Shown: positions 17,660 to 25,400 of the stretch, piece after piece
Position numbering within the stretch: the first letter of the stretch is position 1
Layout of the letters: each line of letters begins with the position of its first letter
Notes under the pieces: model-generated
Told to the model about the DNA's origin: nothing
What the model saw: the letters and a program-made list of their open reading frames with translations, nothing else
Databases searched by the model: none
DNA from: Gryllotalpicola daejeonensis
Lineage (GTDB): Bacteria > Actinomycetota > Actinomycetes > Actinomycetales > Microbacteriaceae
Assembly (NCBI RefSeq): GCF_039538145.1
Contig: NZ_BAABBV010000001.1
Coordinates: forward strand, 930,001-994,000
DNA: 64,000 nucleotides
Direction of reading: 5' to 3'
Made by a program: the position numbers and the translations under genes

Positions 17660-18575
17660 CGAGCTCGCGGGGCGACTCGATCTCGAAGTCGAAGCCGAGC
17701 ATGCCGACATACGCGGCGATGGTCTCCAACGTGTCGGCACCCGTGACGAGCACACTGCGCTCGTCGCTCAGCGCCTCAACGATGCCGACCGCGGGATGGA
17801 TGCGCGCGAGGACCTGATCGGATGCCGCATGCACGACGATCCGCGCGTGGACGAGCCACCCGGCCGCCGCGACTTCGCGTAGCACGAACGCCGTGAAGTC
17901 CTCGGCCGGCAGCGGTTGCGGCTCGAAGCGCCGCCGCGTCGGCATCCGCAAGCTCATCAAATCCACGCGGTACACGCCCCAGCGCCGTGTCTGCGGCGAG
18001 CGCGCGACCAGATACCAGCGTCGCTGCCACGCGACGAGTCGATACGGCTCGACCAGCAGCGGCTCCTCCGGGGCTTCGCCTGCCCGGTAGTCGAAGCGCA
18101 CCCACTCGACGGCGCGAATCGCCTCGGCCAGCTGCGCAAGCACCTCGTGATCGACTTCCGGGTCGGGGGCATCGGTGTGCGTGCTGTCAGGGCCGTGATC
18201 GACGGATGCCTGCAGCGCGGCCACCTTCGCGCGCAGCGCCGCCGGCAGCACCTGCTCGAGCTTCGCAAGTGCCTGCGCGCCGCTGTCCCCGAAACCGGCG
18301 ATTCCGGTCGCGGAGCGCAGCGCCACCGCGATCGCGACGGCCTCTTCGTCGTCGAGCAGCAGGGGCGGCAGCTGCGCGCCGGCCTTCAGGCGATAGCCGC
18401 CCTGGCTGCCGCGCGCGGCCGCGACGGGGTAGCCGAGCCGCCGCAGCCGCTCGACGTCGTTGCGGACCGTCCGCGTCGTCACCTCGAGCCGAGCCGCGAG
18501 CTCGGTTCCTGACCACTCGGCCCTTGCCTGCAGCAGGGCCAGCAAAGACAGCAGACGCGCCGAGGTCGAGAGCAT
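17598..18575 (-). CDS. YafY-type HTH-WYL transcriptional regulator
   Basis: A 325-residue regulator. Residues 1-60 are an HTH_11/DeoR-like winged helix (ELAARLEVTTRTVRNDVERLRRLGYPV). The middle is the WYL ligand-sensing domain (VRFDYRAGE, EPYRLVAWQRRWYLVARS, VYRVDLM), and the end is the WCX domain. Members usually repress or activate a neighbouring operon in response to a small molecule. It is divergent from an epoxide hydrolase gene and a 17-bp perfect palindrome lies between them. ATG at 18575 is used; a GTG at 18593 is also in frame. Confidence 0.87.
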   Translation of the reverse strand: MLSTSARLLSLLALLQARAEWSGTELAARLEVTTRTVRNDVERLRRLGYPVAAARGSQGGYRLKAGAQLPPLLLDDEEAVAIAVALRSATGIAGFGDSGAQALAKLEQVLPAALRAKVAALQASVDHGPDSTHTDAPDPEVDHEVLAQLAEAIRAVEWVRFDYRAGEAPEEPLLVEPYRLVAWQRRWYLVARSPQTRRWGVYRVDLMSLRMPTRRRFEPQPLPAEDFTAFVLREVAAAGWLVHARIVVHAASDQVLARIHPAVGIVEALSDERSVLVTGADTLETIAAYVGMLGFDFEIESPRELVTHVEALGRRYLAAAASSPR

Positions 18576-18595
18576 GTCGGAATCTTCGCACAACT

Positions 18596-18612
18596 AGGAA
18601 CGAACCGTTCCT
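18596..18612. promoter_or_regulatory. 17-bp palindromic operator candidate
   Basis: AGGAACG AAC CGTTCCT is a perfect 7-3-7 inverted repeat in the 60-bp divergent region. It lies 10 bp upstream of the -10-like TAGCGT (18623-18628) of the epoxide hydrolase gene, in the -35 region, and just 5' of the WYL gene start. One dimeric regulator could control both genes from here; the adjacent WYL protein is the obvious candidate. Confidence 0.75.
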
Positions 18613-18635
18613 CTTGCCCTCATAGCGTCGTGTCC

Positions 18636-19850
18636 ATGAACGAAATGAAGGTGACCGAATTCACGGTCCAGGTCCCCCAGTCCGAGCTCGACGACCTCGC
18701 CGAGCGTCTGCGCCGCACGCGGCTGCCCCAGCCCGCACCCGGCGACGACGGCACCTACGGCATGCCGAACTCCGTCCTCGAAGAGGCGCTCGCCTACTGG
18801 CGCGACGACTTCGACTGGCGAGCGGTCGAGCAGCGCATCAACGCGTGGCCCCACTTCCTCACCGAGCTCGACGGCCAGCGGGTGCACTTCCTGCACGTGC
18901 GCTCTGAGAACCCCGACGCAACGCCGCTGCTGCTCGTGCACAGCTACCCCGGGTCCTTCCTCGACTTCATCGAGCTGATCGACCTGCTGACCGACGACTT
19001 CCACGTCGTCGTGCCGTCGGCGCCCGGCTTCGCCTTCAGCACGCCGGTCACCGAGCGCGGGTGGACGCCGAAGCGCGTCGCCGTGCTCTTCGACCAGCTC
19101 ATGCGCGGTCTCGGCTACGAGAGCTACGGCGTTCACGGCAGCGACCTGGGCGCGATGGTCGGCCGCGAGCTCGGCCTGCTCTCTCCCACGGGTTTCCTCG
19201 GCTCGCATGTTCTCCAGGCGTTCTCGTTCCCCTCGGGCGCGCCGGGAGAGTTCGACGCTCTCGGCCCGAAGGACTACGAGGCGCTCGAATTCATGCAGTG
19301 GTTCCAGTCCGTCGGCGGCTACAACGCGCTCAACGCGTCGCGCCCGCAGACCGTGGCCGCCGCACTGTCGGATTCCCCGATCGGGCAGCTGGCCTGGAAC
19401 GAGCTGTTCCTCAACTTCGGCAACGGCACGAGCCTCGTCACCCTGCCGCAGCTCGTCGCCGAGGTCAGTCTCGAGTGGTTCACGAACACCTCGGCGAGCG
19501 TCGGCCGCTACCACTTCGAAGAGGCGCGAGCCGTGGCCGCGGCCGGCGGCGAGGTCCCGGTCAATCACTCCCGCATGGGCGTCGCGGTCTTCCACGACGA
19601 CTTCACGTCCATCCGGAGCTTCGCCGACCGCGACAACGACAACATCGTGCACTGGTCGGAGTTCCCCGACGGCGGCCACTACGCGGCTCTGGAGCGCCCA
19701 GAGGCGCTAGCGGGCGACCTGCGCGCGTTCTTCCGGGCGAGCGCGACTCAGAGCACGGCTCAGCCCGCCGCCACGTCTGCCAGCAGCGCGTCGACGGACG
19801 TCAGCTCGATCAGCGGCGTGAACAGCGTCATGACGTCCAGCGCCTTCTGA
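18636..19850 (+). CDS. Epoxide hydrolase with EHN domain
   Basis: A 404-residue alpha/beta hydrolase with the N-terminal EHN domain (VPQSELDDLAERLRRTRLP). The oxyanion region HGWPGS is changed to HSYPGS; the nucleophile is Asp170 in GVHGSDLGAM and the catalytic His is in DGGHYAALE. Such enzymes open epoxides of hydrophobic compounds to diols. ATG at 18636 follows TAGCGT (18623-18628) by 7 nt. Residues from about 369 on form a Ser/Ala/Thr-rich tail not expected in the family; its coding bases overlap the end of the convergent cysteine hydrolase gene by 91 bp. Expression is probably controlled by the divergent WYL regulator. Confidence 0.87.
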   Translation: MNEMKVTEFTVQVPQSELDDLAERLRRTRLPQPAPGDDGTYGMPNSVLEEALAYWRDDFDWRAVEQRINAWPHFLTELDGQRVHFLHVRSENPDATPLLLVHSYPGSFLDFIELIDLLTDDFHVVVPSAPGFAFSTPVTERGWTPKRVAVLFDQLMRGLGYESYGVHGSDLGAMVGRELGLLSPTGFLGSHVLQAFSFPSGAPGEFDALGPKDYEALEFMQWFQSVGGYNALNASRPQTVAAALSDSPIGQLAWNELFLNFGNGTSLVTLPQLVAEVSLEWFTNTSASVGRYHFEEARAVAAAGGEVPVNHSRMGVAVFHDDFTSIRSFADRDNDNIVHWSEFPDGGHYAALERPEALAGDLRAFFRASATQSTAQPAATSASSASTDVSSISGVNSVMTSSAF

Positions 19851-20314
19851 TGGTCCGCGGGGCTGGCGCCGGCGCAGGCATCCGCCGGCACCAGCACGTG
19901 GACTCCGTCGTCGGCTGCCGGCAGGGCGGTCGCGATCACGCAGCAGTCCGTCGAGACGCCCGTGAGCACGATCTCGCTCGCGCCGCCGAGCACCGCCTTC
20001 AGGTCGAGCCCCCACTTGCCGAAGACCTCGCGCGTGACGACCGGATGCTTGACCGGGTGGAACTCGGACGTGAAGTCGTAGAGCGGGTCGTCGGGCGGAA
20101 CGAGGGCGAACTGGGCGTTCTCGAAGTACTGCACCCACTCGCCGCGCGGGTGCGCGGGCGCGACGTAGCGCGTGAAGACGACGCGGTCACCGAAGGCGGG
20201 CATGAGACGACGGATGCCTGCGCTCGCAGTCGCGTAATCGGGCGACGCCCACGGCGAGCCGTCGGCGAAGACGTTCTGCATGTCGACGACGACGAGCCAG
20301 GCATCCTCTCGCAT
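19760..20314 (-). CDS. Isochorismatase-family cysteine hydrolase
   Basis: A 184-residue hydrolase with the Asp-Lys-Cys triad: Asp11 in VVVDMQNVF, Lys100 in FGKWG and Cys125 in TDCCVIATA. The family includes isochorismatases, nicotinamidases, N-carbamoylsarcosine amidases and ureidoacrylate hydrolases. Its start is shared by one base with the stop of an NCS1 nucleobase-type permease (TGATG at 20312-20316). An amide or carbamoyl compound from purine, pyrimidine or creatinine breakdown is therefore the best guess for the substrate. Confidence 0.82.
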   Translation of the reverse strand: MREDAWLVVVDMQNVFADGSPWASPDYATASAGIRRLMPAFGDRVVFTRYVAPAHPRGEWVQYFENAQFALVPPDDPLYDFTSEFHPVKHPVVTREVFGKWGLDLKAVLGGASEIVLTGVSTDCCVIATALPAADDGVHVLVPADACAGASPADHQKALDVMTLFTPLIELTSVDALLADVAAG

Positions 20315-21744
20315 CAGCGTCCCTCCTGCCTCGCGACGCGACGCGGATTCGCGACCGTTCCCACGAAGCCGATGAGCAGCGCGGCGACCACGCCGAGGTT
20401 CGCCCCGCCCCACGTACCCTTGGCGCCGCCGAGCAGGTAGCCCATCCACGGGAAGGTGACGACGAGCCCCCAGCCGATCGCAGTGCCGACGACGACCAGC
20501 GCGATCGCGAGCCAGTTGACGCGGCCGTAGCGCCCGCGCGGCAGATACAGCTCGTTCTGCGCGTAGTCGCGGCGGCGCAGCAGGATGTCGGCGAGCATGA
20601 CGCCCGCCCACGCGGCGATCGGCACGCCGAGGGTGATCAGGAAGTTCTGGAACGGGCCGCTGAAGTCCTGAGCGAAGAACACAATGTAGATCGCCCCGAG
20701 CGTCATGATGACGCCGTCGACCAGGGCGGCCGCATAGCGCGGAATCCGCACGCCGACCGCGAGCAGCGCGAGCCCCGACGAGTAGATGTCGAGGGCCGCG
20801 CCGCCGATCAGGCCGAGGGCCGCGACGATCAGGAACGGGATCAGGAACCACGTCGGCGCGATGGTCGCGAGGCCGCCGACCGAGTAGGCGCCGACCGCCT
20901 CGTTGAGCTTCGTCGACGAGCCGGCGAGCAGCACGCCGAACACCAGCAACACGACGGGCGCGAGCGCGCCGCCGAAGGTCGTCCAGAACACGATGCCGGG
21001 GCCTGACGCCTTGCGCGGCAGGTACCTCGAGTAGTCGGCCGCCGCGTTCACCCAGCCCAGGCCGAAGCCGGTCATCATGAACACGAAGCCGCCGATGACG
21101 GCCGCGGCCGAACCCGCGGGAAGCGACGCGACCGCGTGCAGGTCGATGTGCGGCACGACGAGCACGAAATAGACGATCGTGAGGATGCCGGTGATGACGG
21201 TGATCCAGACCTGCAGCCGCATGATCAGGTCGAAGCCGTAGACGCCCGCCGCGATCACGAGCAGCACGACCACGATCAGCGCGACGACCTCGGTACCTGT
21301 GCCGCCGCCCCAGCCGAGCAGCTTGAAGACCTCGCTCGTCGAGAACACCGCGGTCGCGACGAGGATCGTCTCCCACCCGACGGTGAGGATCCACGAGAGC
21401 ACGGCCGAGAGCCGGTTGCCGTCGACGCCGAACGCCGCACGCGAGAGCACCATCGTCGGGGCGGAGCCGCGCTTGCCCGCCAGCGAGATGAACCCGCAGA
21501 AGAGGAAGGAGACGACGATGCCGACGATGCCGACGATCGTCGCCTGCCAGAACGAGACCCCGAAGCCGAGCAGGAAGGCGCCGTAGCTCAGCCCCAGCAC
21601 GGACACGTTGGCCCCGAACCACGGCCAGAACAGGGTGGCGGGGCGGCCCTTGCGCTCCGACTCGGGAATCGGGTTGAGGGCGTTGAGTTCGACGCTCAGA
21701 CCCGCGGGCGGGGCGTCTTTCGTGGCGTCAGCTGTGTCGACCAT
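20314..21744 (-). CDS. NCS1 family nucleobase/cytosine-type permease
   Basis: A 476-residue membrane protein with about 12 spans. NCS1 features include PESERKGRPATLFWPWFGANVS at the N-terminus, SRAAFGVDGNRL, and GFGLGWVNAAADYSRYLPR in the middle. The family imports cytosine, purines, allantoin, hydantoins or related compounds with H+ or Na+. It is translationally linked to the cysteine hydrolase, which suggests an import-and-hydrolyse pair. The ATG at 21744 is taken because the N-terminal acidic leader begins there. It is divergent from the FBP-domain gene with a 19-bp gap. Confidence 0.87.
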   Translation of the reverse strand: MVDTADATKDAPPAGLSVELNALNPIPESERKGRPATLFWPWFGANVSVLGLSYGAFLLGFGVSFWQATIVGIVGIVVSFLFCGFISLAGKRGSAPTMVLSRAAFGVDGNRLSAVLSWILTVGWETILVATAVFSTSEVFKLLGWGGGTGTEVVALIVVVLLVIAAGVYGFDLIMRLQVWITVITGILTIVYFVLVVPHIDLHAVASLPAGSAAAVIGGFVFMMTGFGLGWVNAAADYSRYLPRKASGPGIVFWTTFGGALAPVVLLVFGVLLAGSSTKLNEAVGAYSVGGLATIAPTWFLIPFLIVAALGLIGGAALDIYSSGLALLAVGVRIPRYAAALVDGVIMTLGAIYIVFFAQDFSGPFQNFLITLGVPIAAWAGVMLADILLRRRDYAQNELYLPRGRYGRVNWLAIALVVVGTAIGWGLVVTFPWMGYLLGGAKGTWGGANLGVVAALLIGFVGTVANPRRVARQEGR

Positions 21745-21763
21745 GTGGTTAGGCTGGCACACC

Positions 21764-22252
21764 ATGAGGCCTCTGACCGAGGAAGACATCCGCGGCGCGT
21801 TCGTGAACGCGACAGAAGATCAGCTCAGCAGGATGCCCCTGCCCGGGCTCCACGAGACGATCTGGGAGGATCGCGAGTTCCTCGGGTGGCGCGACAGCCA
21901 GGCATCCCAGCTCGGCTATCTGGTGCATTGGGATGACTCAGGCGAGCGCCCCATCGGAATCGTGGTGCGCGCGGCGAGCGGCGCGATGCGCGCCGGAATC
22001 GCCGCGATGTGCTCGTTCTGCCATTCACCGCAGCCGGCGACGCAGGTGCGGCTGTTCTCGACGCCGCGCGCCGGCGAGGCCGGACGCAACGGCGACACGC
22101 TCGGCACCTACATCTGCGAGGACCTCGCGTGCTCGCTGCTGATCCGCCGCCAGCCGCCGCACCTGAACCCGCCGCAGCTGATCGCCCGTCGTGGGGCCGA
22201 ACTGCTGCAGCGGGTTCAGAGTTTCACCGGAAATGTGATGCGAACGGCGTGA
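21764..22252 (+). CDS. FBP-domain (EF-G-binding type) treble-clef zinc protein
   Basis: A 162-residue protein matching the FBP/FusB-like C-terminal domain. The likely zinc ligands are MCSFCHS and YICEDLACSLLIRR, giving two CxxC-type pairs of a treble clef. FusB-family proteins bind elongation factor G and can protect it from fusidic acid; actinobacterial members are poorly studied. ATG at 21764 follows TAGGCT (21750-21755) by 8 nt. The stop codon abuts the stop of the convergent aceB with no base between them. Confidence 0.8.
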   Translation: MRPLTEEDIRGAFVNATEDQLSRMPLPGLHETIWEDREFLGWRDSQASQLGYLVHWDDSGERPIGIVVRAASGAMRAGIAAMCSFCHSPQPATQVRLFSTPRAGEAGRNGDTLGTYICEDLACSLLIRRQPPHLNPPQLIARRGAELLQRVQSFTGNVMRTA

Positions 22253-23887
22253 TCACGCCGCGACCTTGATCGCCGCCGTGCGGGCGTCGCTCGCGAGGTA
22301 GTCGGCGTAGGCGCCCGTCGTCAGGAACAGCGGGAACTCCGGCCCGAGCGTGACGTCGGCGAAGATGCGCGCCGCATCGAAGTAGCGGTCGCCGTCGAAC
22401 GCCGGCAGCTCGGCCAGCACGTCGTCGAGCACGCTCTCGACGAGCTCGGCGGTGACCGGAGTGCCCTCCGCGGTGACGACTCCCTGGCGGATCCACTGCC
22501 ACAGCTGCGAGCGGCTGATCTCGGCCGTCGCCGCGTCCTCCATGAGGTTGTCGATCGCCGCGGCGCCGTTGCCGCGCAGCCAGCTCTCGATGTAGCGCAG
22601 CCCGACCGACACGTTGGTGCGCACCCCCTGGTCGGTGACCGTTGCGCCCGGAATCCTCAGATCGATGAGCTGGGATGCCTCGACCGAGACGTCCTCGCGC
22701 AGGCGATCGAGCTGGTTCGGGCGGTCGCCGAGCACCCGGTCGAACTGGGCGCGGGCGACCGGCACGAGGTCGGGGTGCGCGACCCACGAGCCGTCGAAGC
22801 CGTCATCTGCCTCGTGTCCCTTGTCGTTCGAGACCTGCTCGAACGCCCGTGCGTTGGCCTCCGGGTCCTTCCGGTTCGGAATGAAGGCGCTCATGCCGCC
22901 GATCGCGAAGGCACCCCGCTTGTGGCAGGTCGAGACCAGCAGCTCGGTGTACGCCCGCATGAACGGCACCGTCATCGTCACCTGCGCGCGGTCGGGCAGC
23001 ACGAACGCCGGCCCGCGGTCACGGAAGTTCTTGATGACACTGAAGATGTAGTCCCAGCGGCCGGCGTTGAGGCCCGCGCAGTGGTCGCGCAGCTCGTAGA
23101 GGATCTCCTCGAGCTCGAACGCCGCCGTGATCGTCTCGATCAGCACCGTCGCGCGGATCGTGCCGTGCTCCAGCCCGAGCGCGTTCTCGGTGAAGGTGAA
23201 CACGTCGTCCCACAGGCGCGCCTCGAACCGGTTCTCGAGCTTCGGCAGGTAGACGTACGGCCCCGTGCCGCGGGCGATCAGCTCGCGGGCGTTGTGGAAC
23301 ATGTAGAGGCCGAAGTCGACGAGCGAGGCCGAGGTCGGCGCAGAGCCGCCGGGGCAGTCGACGTACTTGAGGTGGTTCTCTTTGAGGTGCCACCCGCGGG
23401 GGCGGAACACGATCGTCGGCGTCGTCTCGCCGAGCTTGTACTCCTTGCCCTCGGGCGAGGTGAAGTCGACCTGGCGGCGGATCGCGTCGTAGAGGTTCGT
23501 CTGCACCGCGATGACGTTGCTCCAGGTGGGCGACGACGCGTCCTCCGCGTCGGCGAGCCACACCTTGGCGCCTGAGTTGAGCGCGTTGATCGTCATCTTG
23601 CGATCGGATGCCGGGCCGGTGATCTCGACGCGGCGGTCCTCGAGCCCCGGCCCTGCGCCGGCGACGCGCCAGCTCGTGTCCTCGCGGACGCGGCGGGTCT
23701 CCGGCGGGAACTCGGGGTCGATGCCCCGGCCGATGTCCTCGACGCGGATGCGGCGCTCGCGGATGCGCTCGGAGCGGCGGCCCGCGAACACCTTGTGCAG
23801 CTGGGTGAGGAAGGCGAGCGCCTCCGGCGTCAGGATCTCGTCCTGCCTGGGCGCCTGCTCGCCGGCGAATTCGATGTGGCTGGTCAT
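22253..23887 (-). CDS. aceB: Malate synthase A
   Basis: A 544-residue enzyme condensing glyoxylate and acetyl-CoA to malate, the second step of the glyoxylate shunt. Full family length with PEFPPETRRVREDTSWRVAG, ADAEDASSPTWSNV, RATVLIETITAAFELEEILYELRDH, AGLNAGRWDYIFSVIK and GGMSAFIP. It follows aceA by 32 bp with an AAGGAG ribosome site. The stop codon lies inside a 16-bp perfect palindrome shared with the convergent gene. Confidence 0.97.
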   Translation of the reverse strand: MTSHIEFAGEQAPRQDEILTPEALAFLTQLHKVFAGRRSERIRERRIRVEDIGRGIDPEFPPETRRVREDTSWRVAGAGPGLEDRRVEITGPASDRKMTINALNSGAKVWLADAEDASSPTWSNVIAVQTNLYDAIRRQVDFTSPEGKEYKLGETTPTIVFRPRGWHLKENHLKYVDCPGGSAPTSASLVDFGLYMFHNARELIARGTGPYVYLPKLENRFEARLWDDVFTFTENALGLEHGTIRATVLIETITAAFELEEILYELRDHCAGLNAGRWDYIFSVIKNFRDRGPAFVLPDRAQVTMTVPFMRAYTELLVSTCHKRGAFAIGGMSAFIPNRKDPEANARAFEQVSNDKGHEADDGFDGSWVAHPDLVPVARAQFDRVLGDRPNQLDRLREDVSVEASQLIDLRIPGATVTDQGVRTNVSVGLRYIESWLRGNGAAAIDNLMEDAATAEISRSQLWQWIRQGVVTAEGTPVTAELVESVLDDVLAELPAFDGDRYFDAARIFADVTLGPEFPLFLTTGAYADYLASDARTAAIKVAA

Positions 23888-23919
23888 GATGTCTTCTCCT
23901 TTCGAGGGGAAGCGTCGAA

Positions 23920-25251
23920 TCAGTGGAACTGCTCCGACTCGGTTGAGCCGACGAGAGCGAGGGTCGAGGCGGTCGGGTTGAGCGCCGTGGCGATGCGGTC
24001 GAAGTAGCCGGTGCCCACTTCGGCCTGGTGCTTGGTCGCGGTGTAGCCGCGCGACTCCGAGGCGAATTCCGCCTGCTGCAGTTCGACGTAGGCCGACATC
24101 TGGCGGTCCTTGTAGCCGTGCGCGAGGTCGAACATCGAGTGGTTGAGTGCGTGGAAGCCGGCCAGGGTGATGAACTGGAACGCGTAGCCCATGGCCGACA
24201 GCTCGCGCTGGAAGCTCGCAATCTGGTCGTCGTCGAGGTGCGCGCGCCAGTTGAAGCTCGGCGAGCAGTTGTAGGCGAGCTTCTGGTCGGGGTAGATGTC
24301 GTGGATCGCCTCGGCGAAGGTGCGCGCGAGCTCGAGATCCGGCTTGCTCGACTCGACCCAGAGCAGGTCGGCGTACGGCGCGTAGGCGAGGCCGCGGCCG
24401 ATCACGGGGCGGATGCCGTTCTCGACCTCGTAGAAGCCCTCCGCCGTGCGCTCACCTGTGAGGAACTCGCGGTCGCGCTCGTCGACGTCGCTCGTCAGCA
24501 GCGTGGCCGCGAGTGCGTCGGTGCGGGCGATGATGACCGTCGGGGTGCCGGCCACGTCGGCCGCCAGGCGCGCCGCGTTGAGGGTGCGGATGTGCTGCGA
24601 GGTCGGAACGAGCACCTTGCCGCCCATGTGGCCGCACTTCTTCTCGCTGGCGAGCTGATCCTCCCAGTGCACGCCGGCGGCGCCCGCCTGGATCATCGAC
24701 TGCATGAGCTCGTAGGCGTTCAGCGGGCCGCCGAAGCCGGCCTCCGCGTCGGCCACGATCGGCACGTTCCATTCGCGGCTCGACTGGCCGGTCTCCGCGA
24801 ACTCGATCTGGCCGGCGCGCAGCAGCGCGTTGTTGATGCGGCGCACGACGTTCGGCACGGAGTTCGCCGGGTACAGGCTCTGGTCGGGGTAGGTCTGGCC
24901 GGCGAGGTTCGCGTCGGCCGCGACCTGCCACCCCGAGAGGTAGATCGCGTCGAGGCCGGCCTTGACCTGCTGAACCGCCTGGTTGCCCGTGAGGGCGCCG
25001 AGCGCGGCGACCCAGTACGACGGGTCCTCGTCGCTCTTCTGGATGAGCTCCCACAGTCGCTGCGCACCGCGCTGGGCAAGGGTGCTCTCTTCGCGCACGG
25101 GTCCGCGCAGCGCGATGACGTCCTCCGCGGTGTAGTCGCGGGTCGTGTTCGACCAGCGGGGGTCGGTCGCCCACTCCGCCTCGAGGTCGATCGCGGTCTG
25201 GGTCTGGTCGCCGGGGCGAACACCGCTCTTGTTGAAATCCGAGTTGAACAT
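23920..25251 (-). CDS. aceA: Isocitrate lyase
   Basis: A 443-residue enzyme splitting isocitrate into succinate and glyoxylate. The active-site loop is EKKCGHMGGKVLVPT, and DAEAGFGGPLNAYELM, YNCSPSFNW and VITLAGFHALNHSMF-like segments are all in place. AGGAG lies just before the ATG at 25251. With aceB it gives growth on acetate and fatty acids. The 149-bp region to the divergent ramB carries several repeats that may be operators. Confidence 0.97.
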   Translation of the reverse strand: MFNSDFNKSGVRPGDQTQTAIDLEAEWATDPRWSNTTRDYTAEDVIALRGPVREESTLAQRGAQRLWELIQKSDEDPSYWVAALGALTGNQAVQQVKAGLDAIYLSGWQVAADANLAGQTYPDQSLYPANSVPNVVRRINNALLRAGQIEFAETGQSSREWNVPIVADAEAGFGGPLNAYELMQSMIQAGAAGVHWEDQLASEKKCGHMGGKVLVPTSQHIRTLNAARLAADVAGTPTVIIARTDALAATLLTSDVDERDREFLTGERTAEGFYEVENGIRPVIGRGLAYAPYADLLWVESSKPDLELARTFAEAIHDIYPDQKLAYNCSPSFNWRAHLDDDQIASFQRELSAMGYAFQFITLAGFHALNHSMFDLAHGYKDRQMSAYVELQQAEFASESRGYTATKHQAEVGTGYFDRIATALNPTASTLALVGSTESEQFH

Positions 25252-25400
25252 GGCGTCTCCTTCGACTCCGGGGTGGTTTGCCTGGAACCACCATCACCCG
25301 CGAAAAAAGGCCGGAGAAGACATCCGTTCGCGAAAATATCGCGTTTTTTCTGCGCGCTAGAAGGATCACGGATGCCGCGGCGGCACGCATGATGAAAGGC
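25252..25400. promoter_or_regulatory. aceA-ramB divergent control region with operator-like repeats
   Basis: Three patterns are seen. CGCGAAAA occurs twice as a direct repeat 30 bp apart (25299-25306 and 25329-25336). The second copy is part of an inverted repeat CGCGA AAATA TCGCG (25329-25343). GGTGGTT and AACCACC form a 7-7-7 inverted repeat (25272-25292), which would be in the aceA leader. RamB or a second regulator of acetate metabolism is the likely ligand; the exact RamB consensus of Corynebacterium is not found. Confidence 0.5.
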
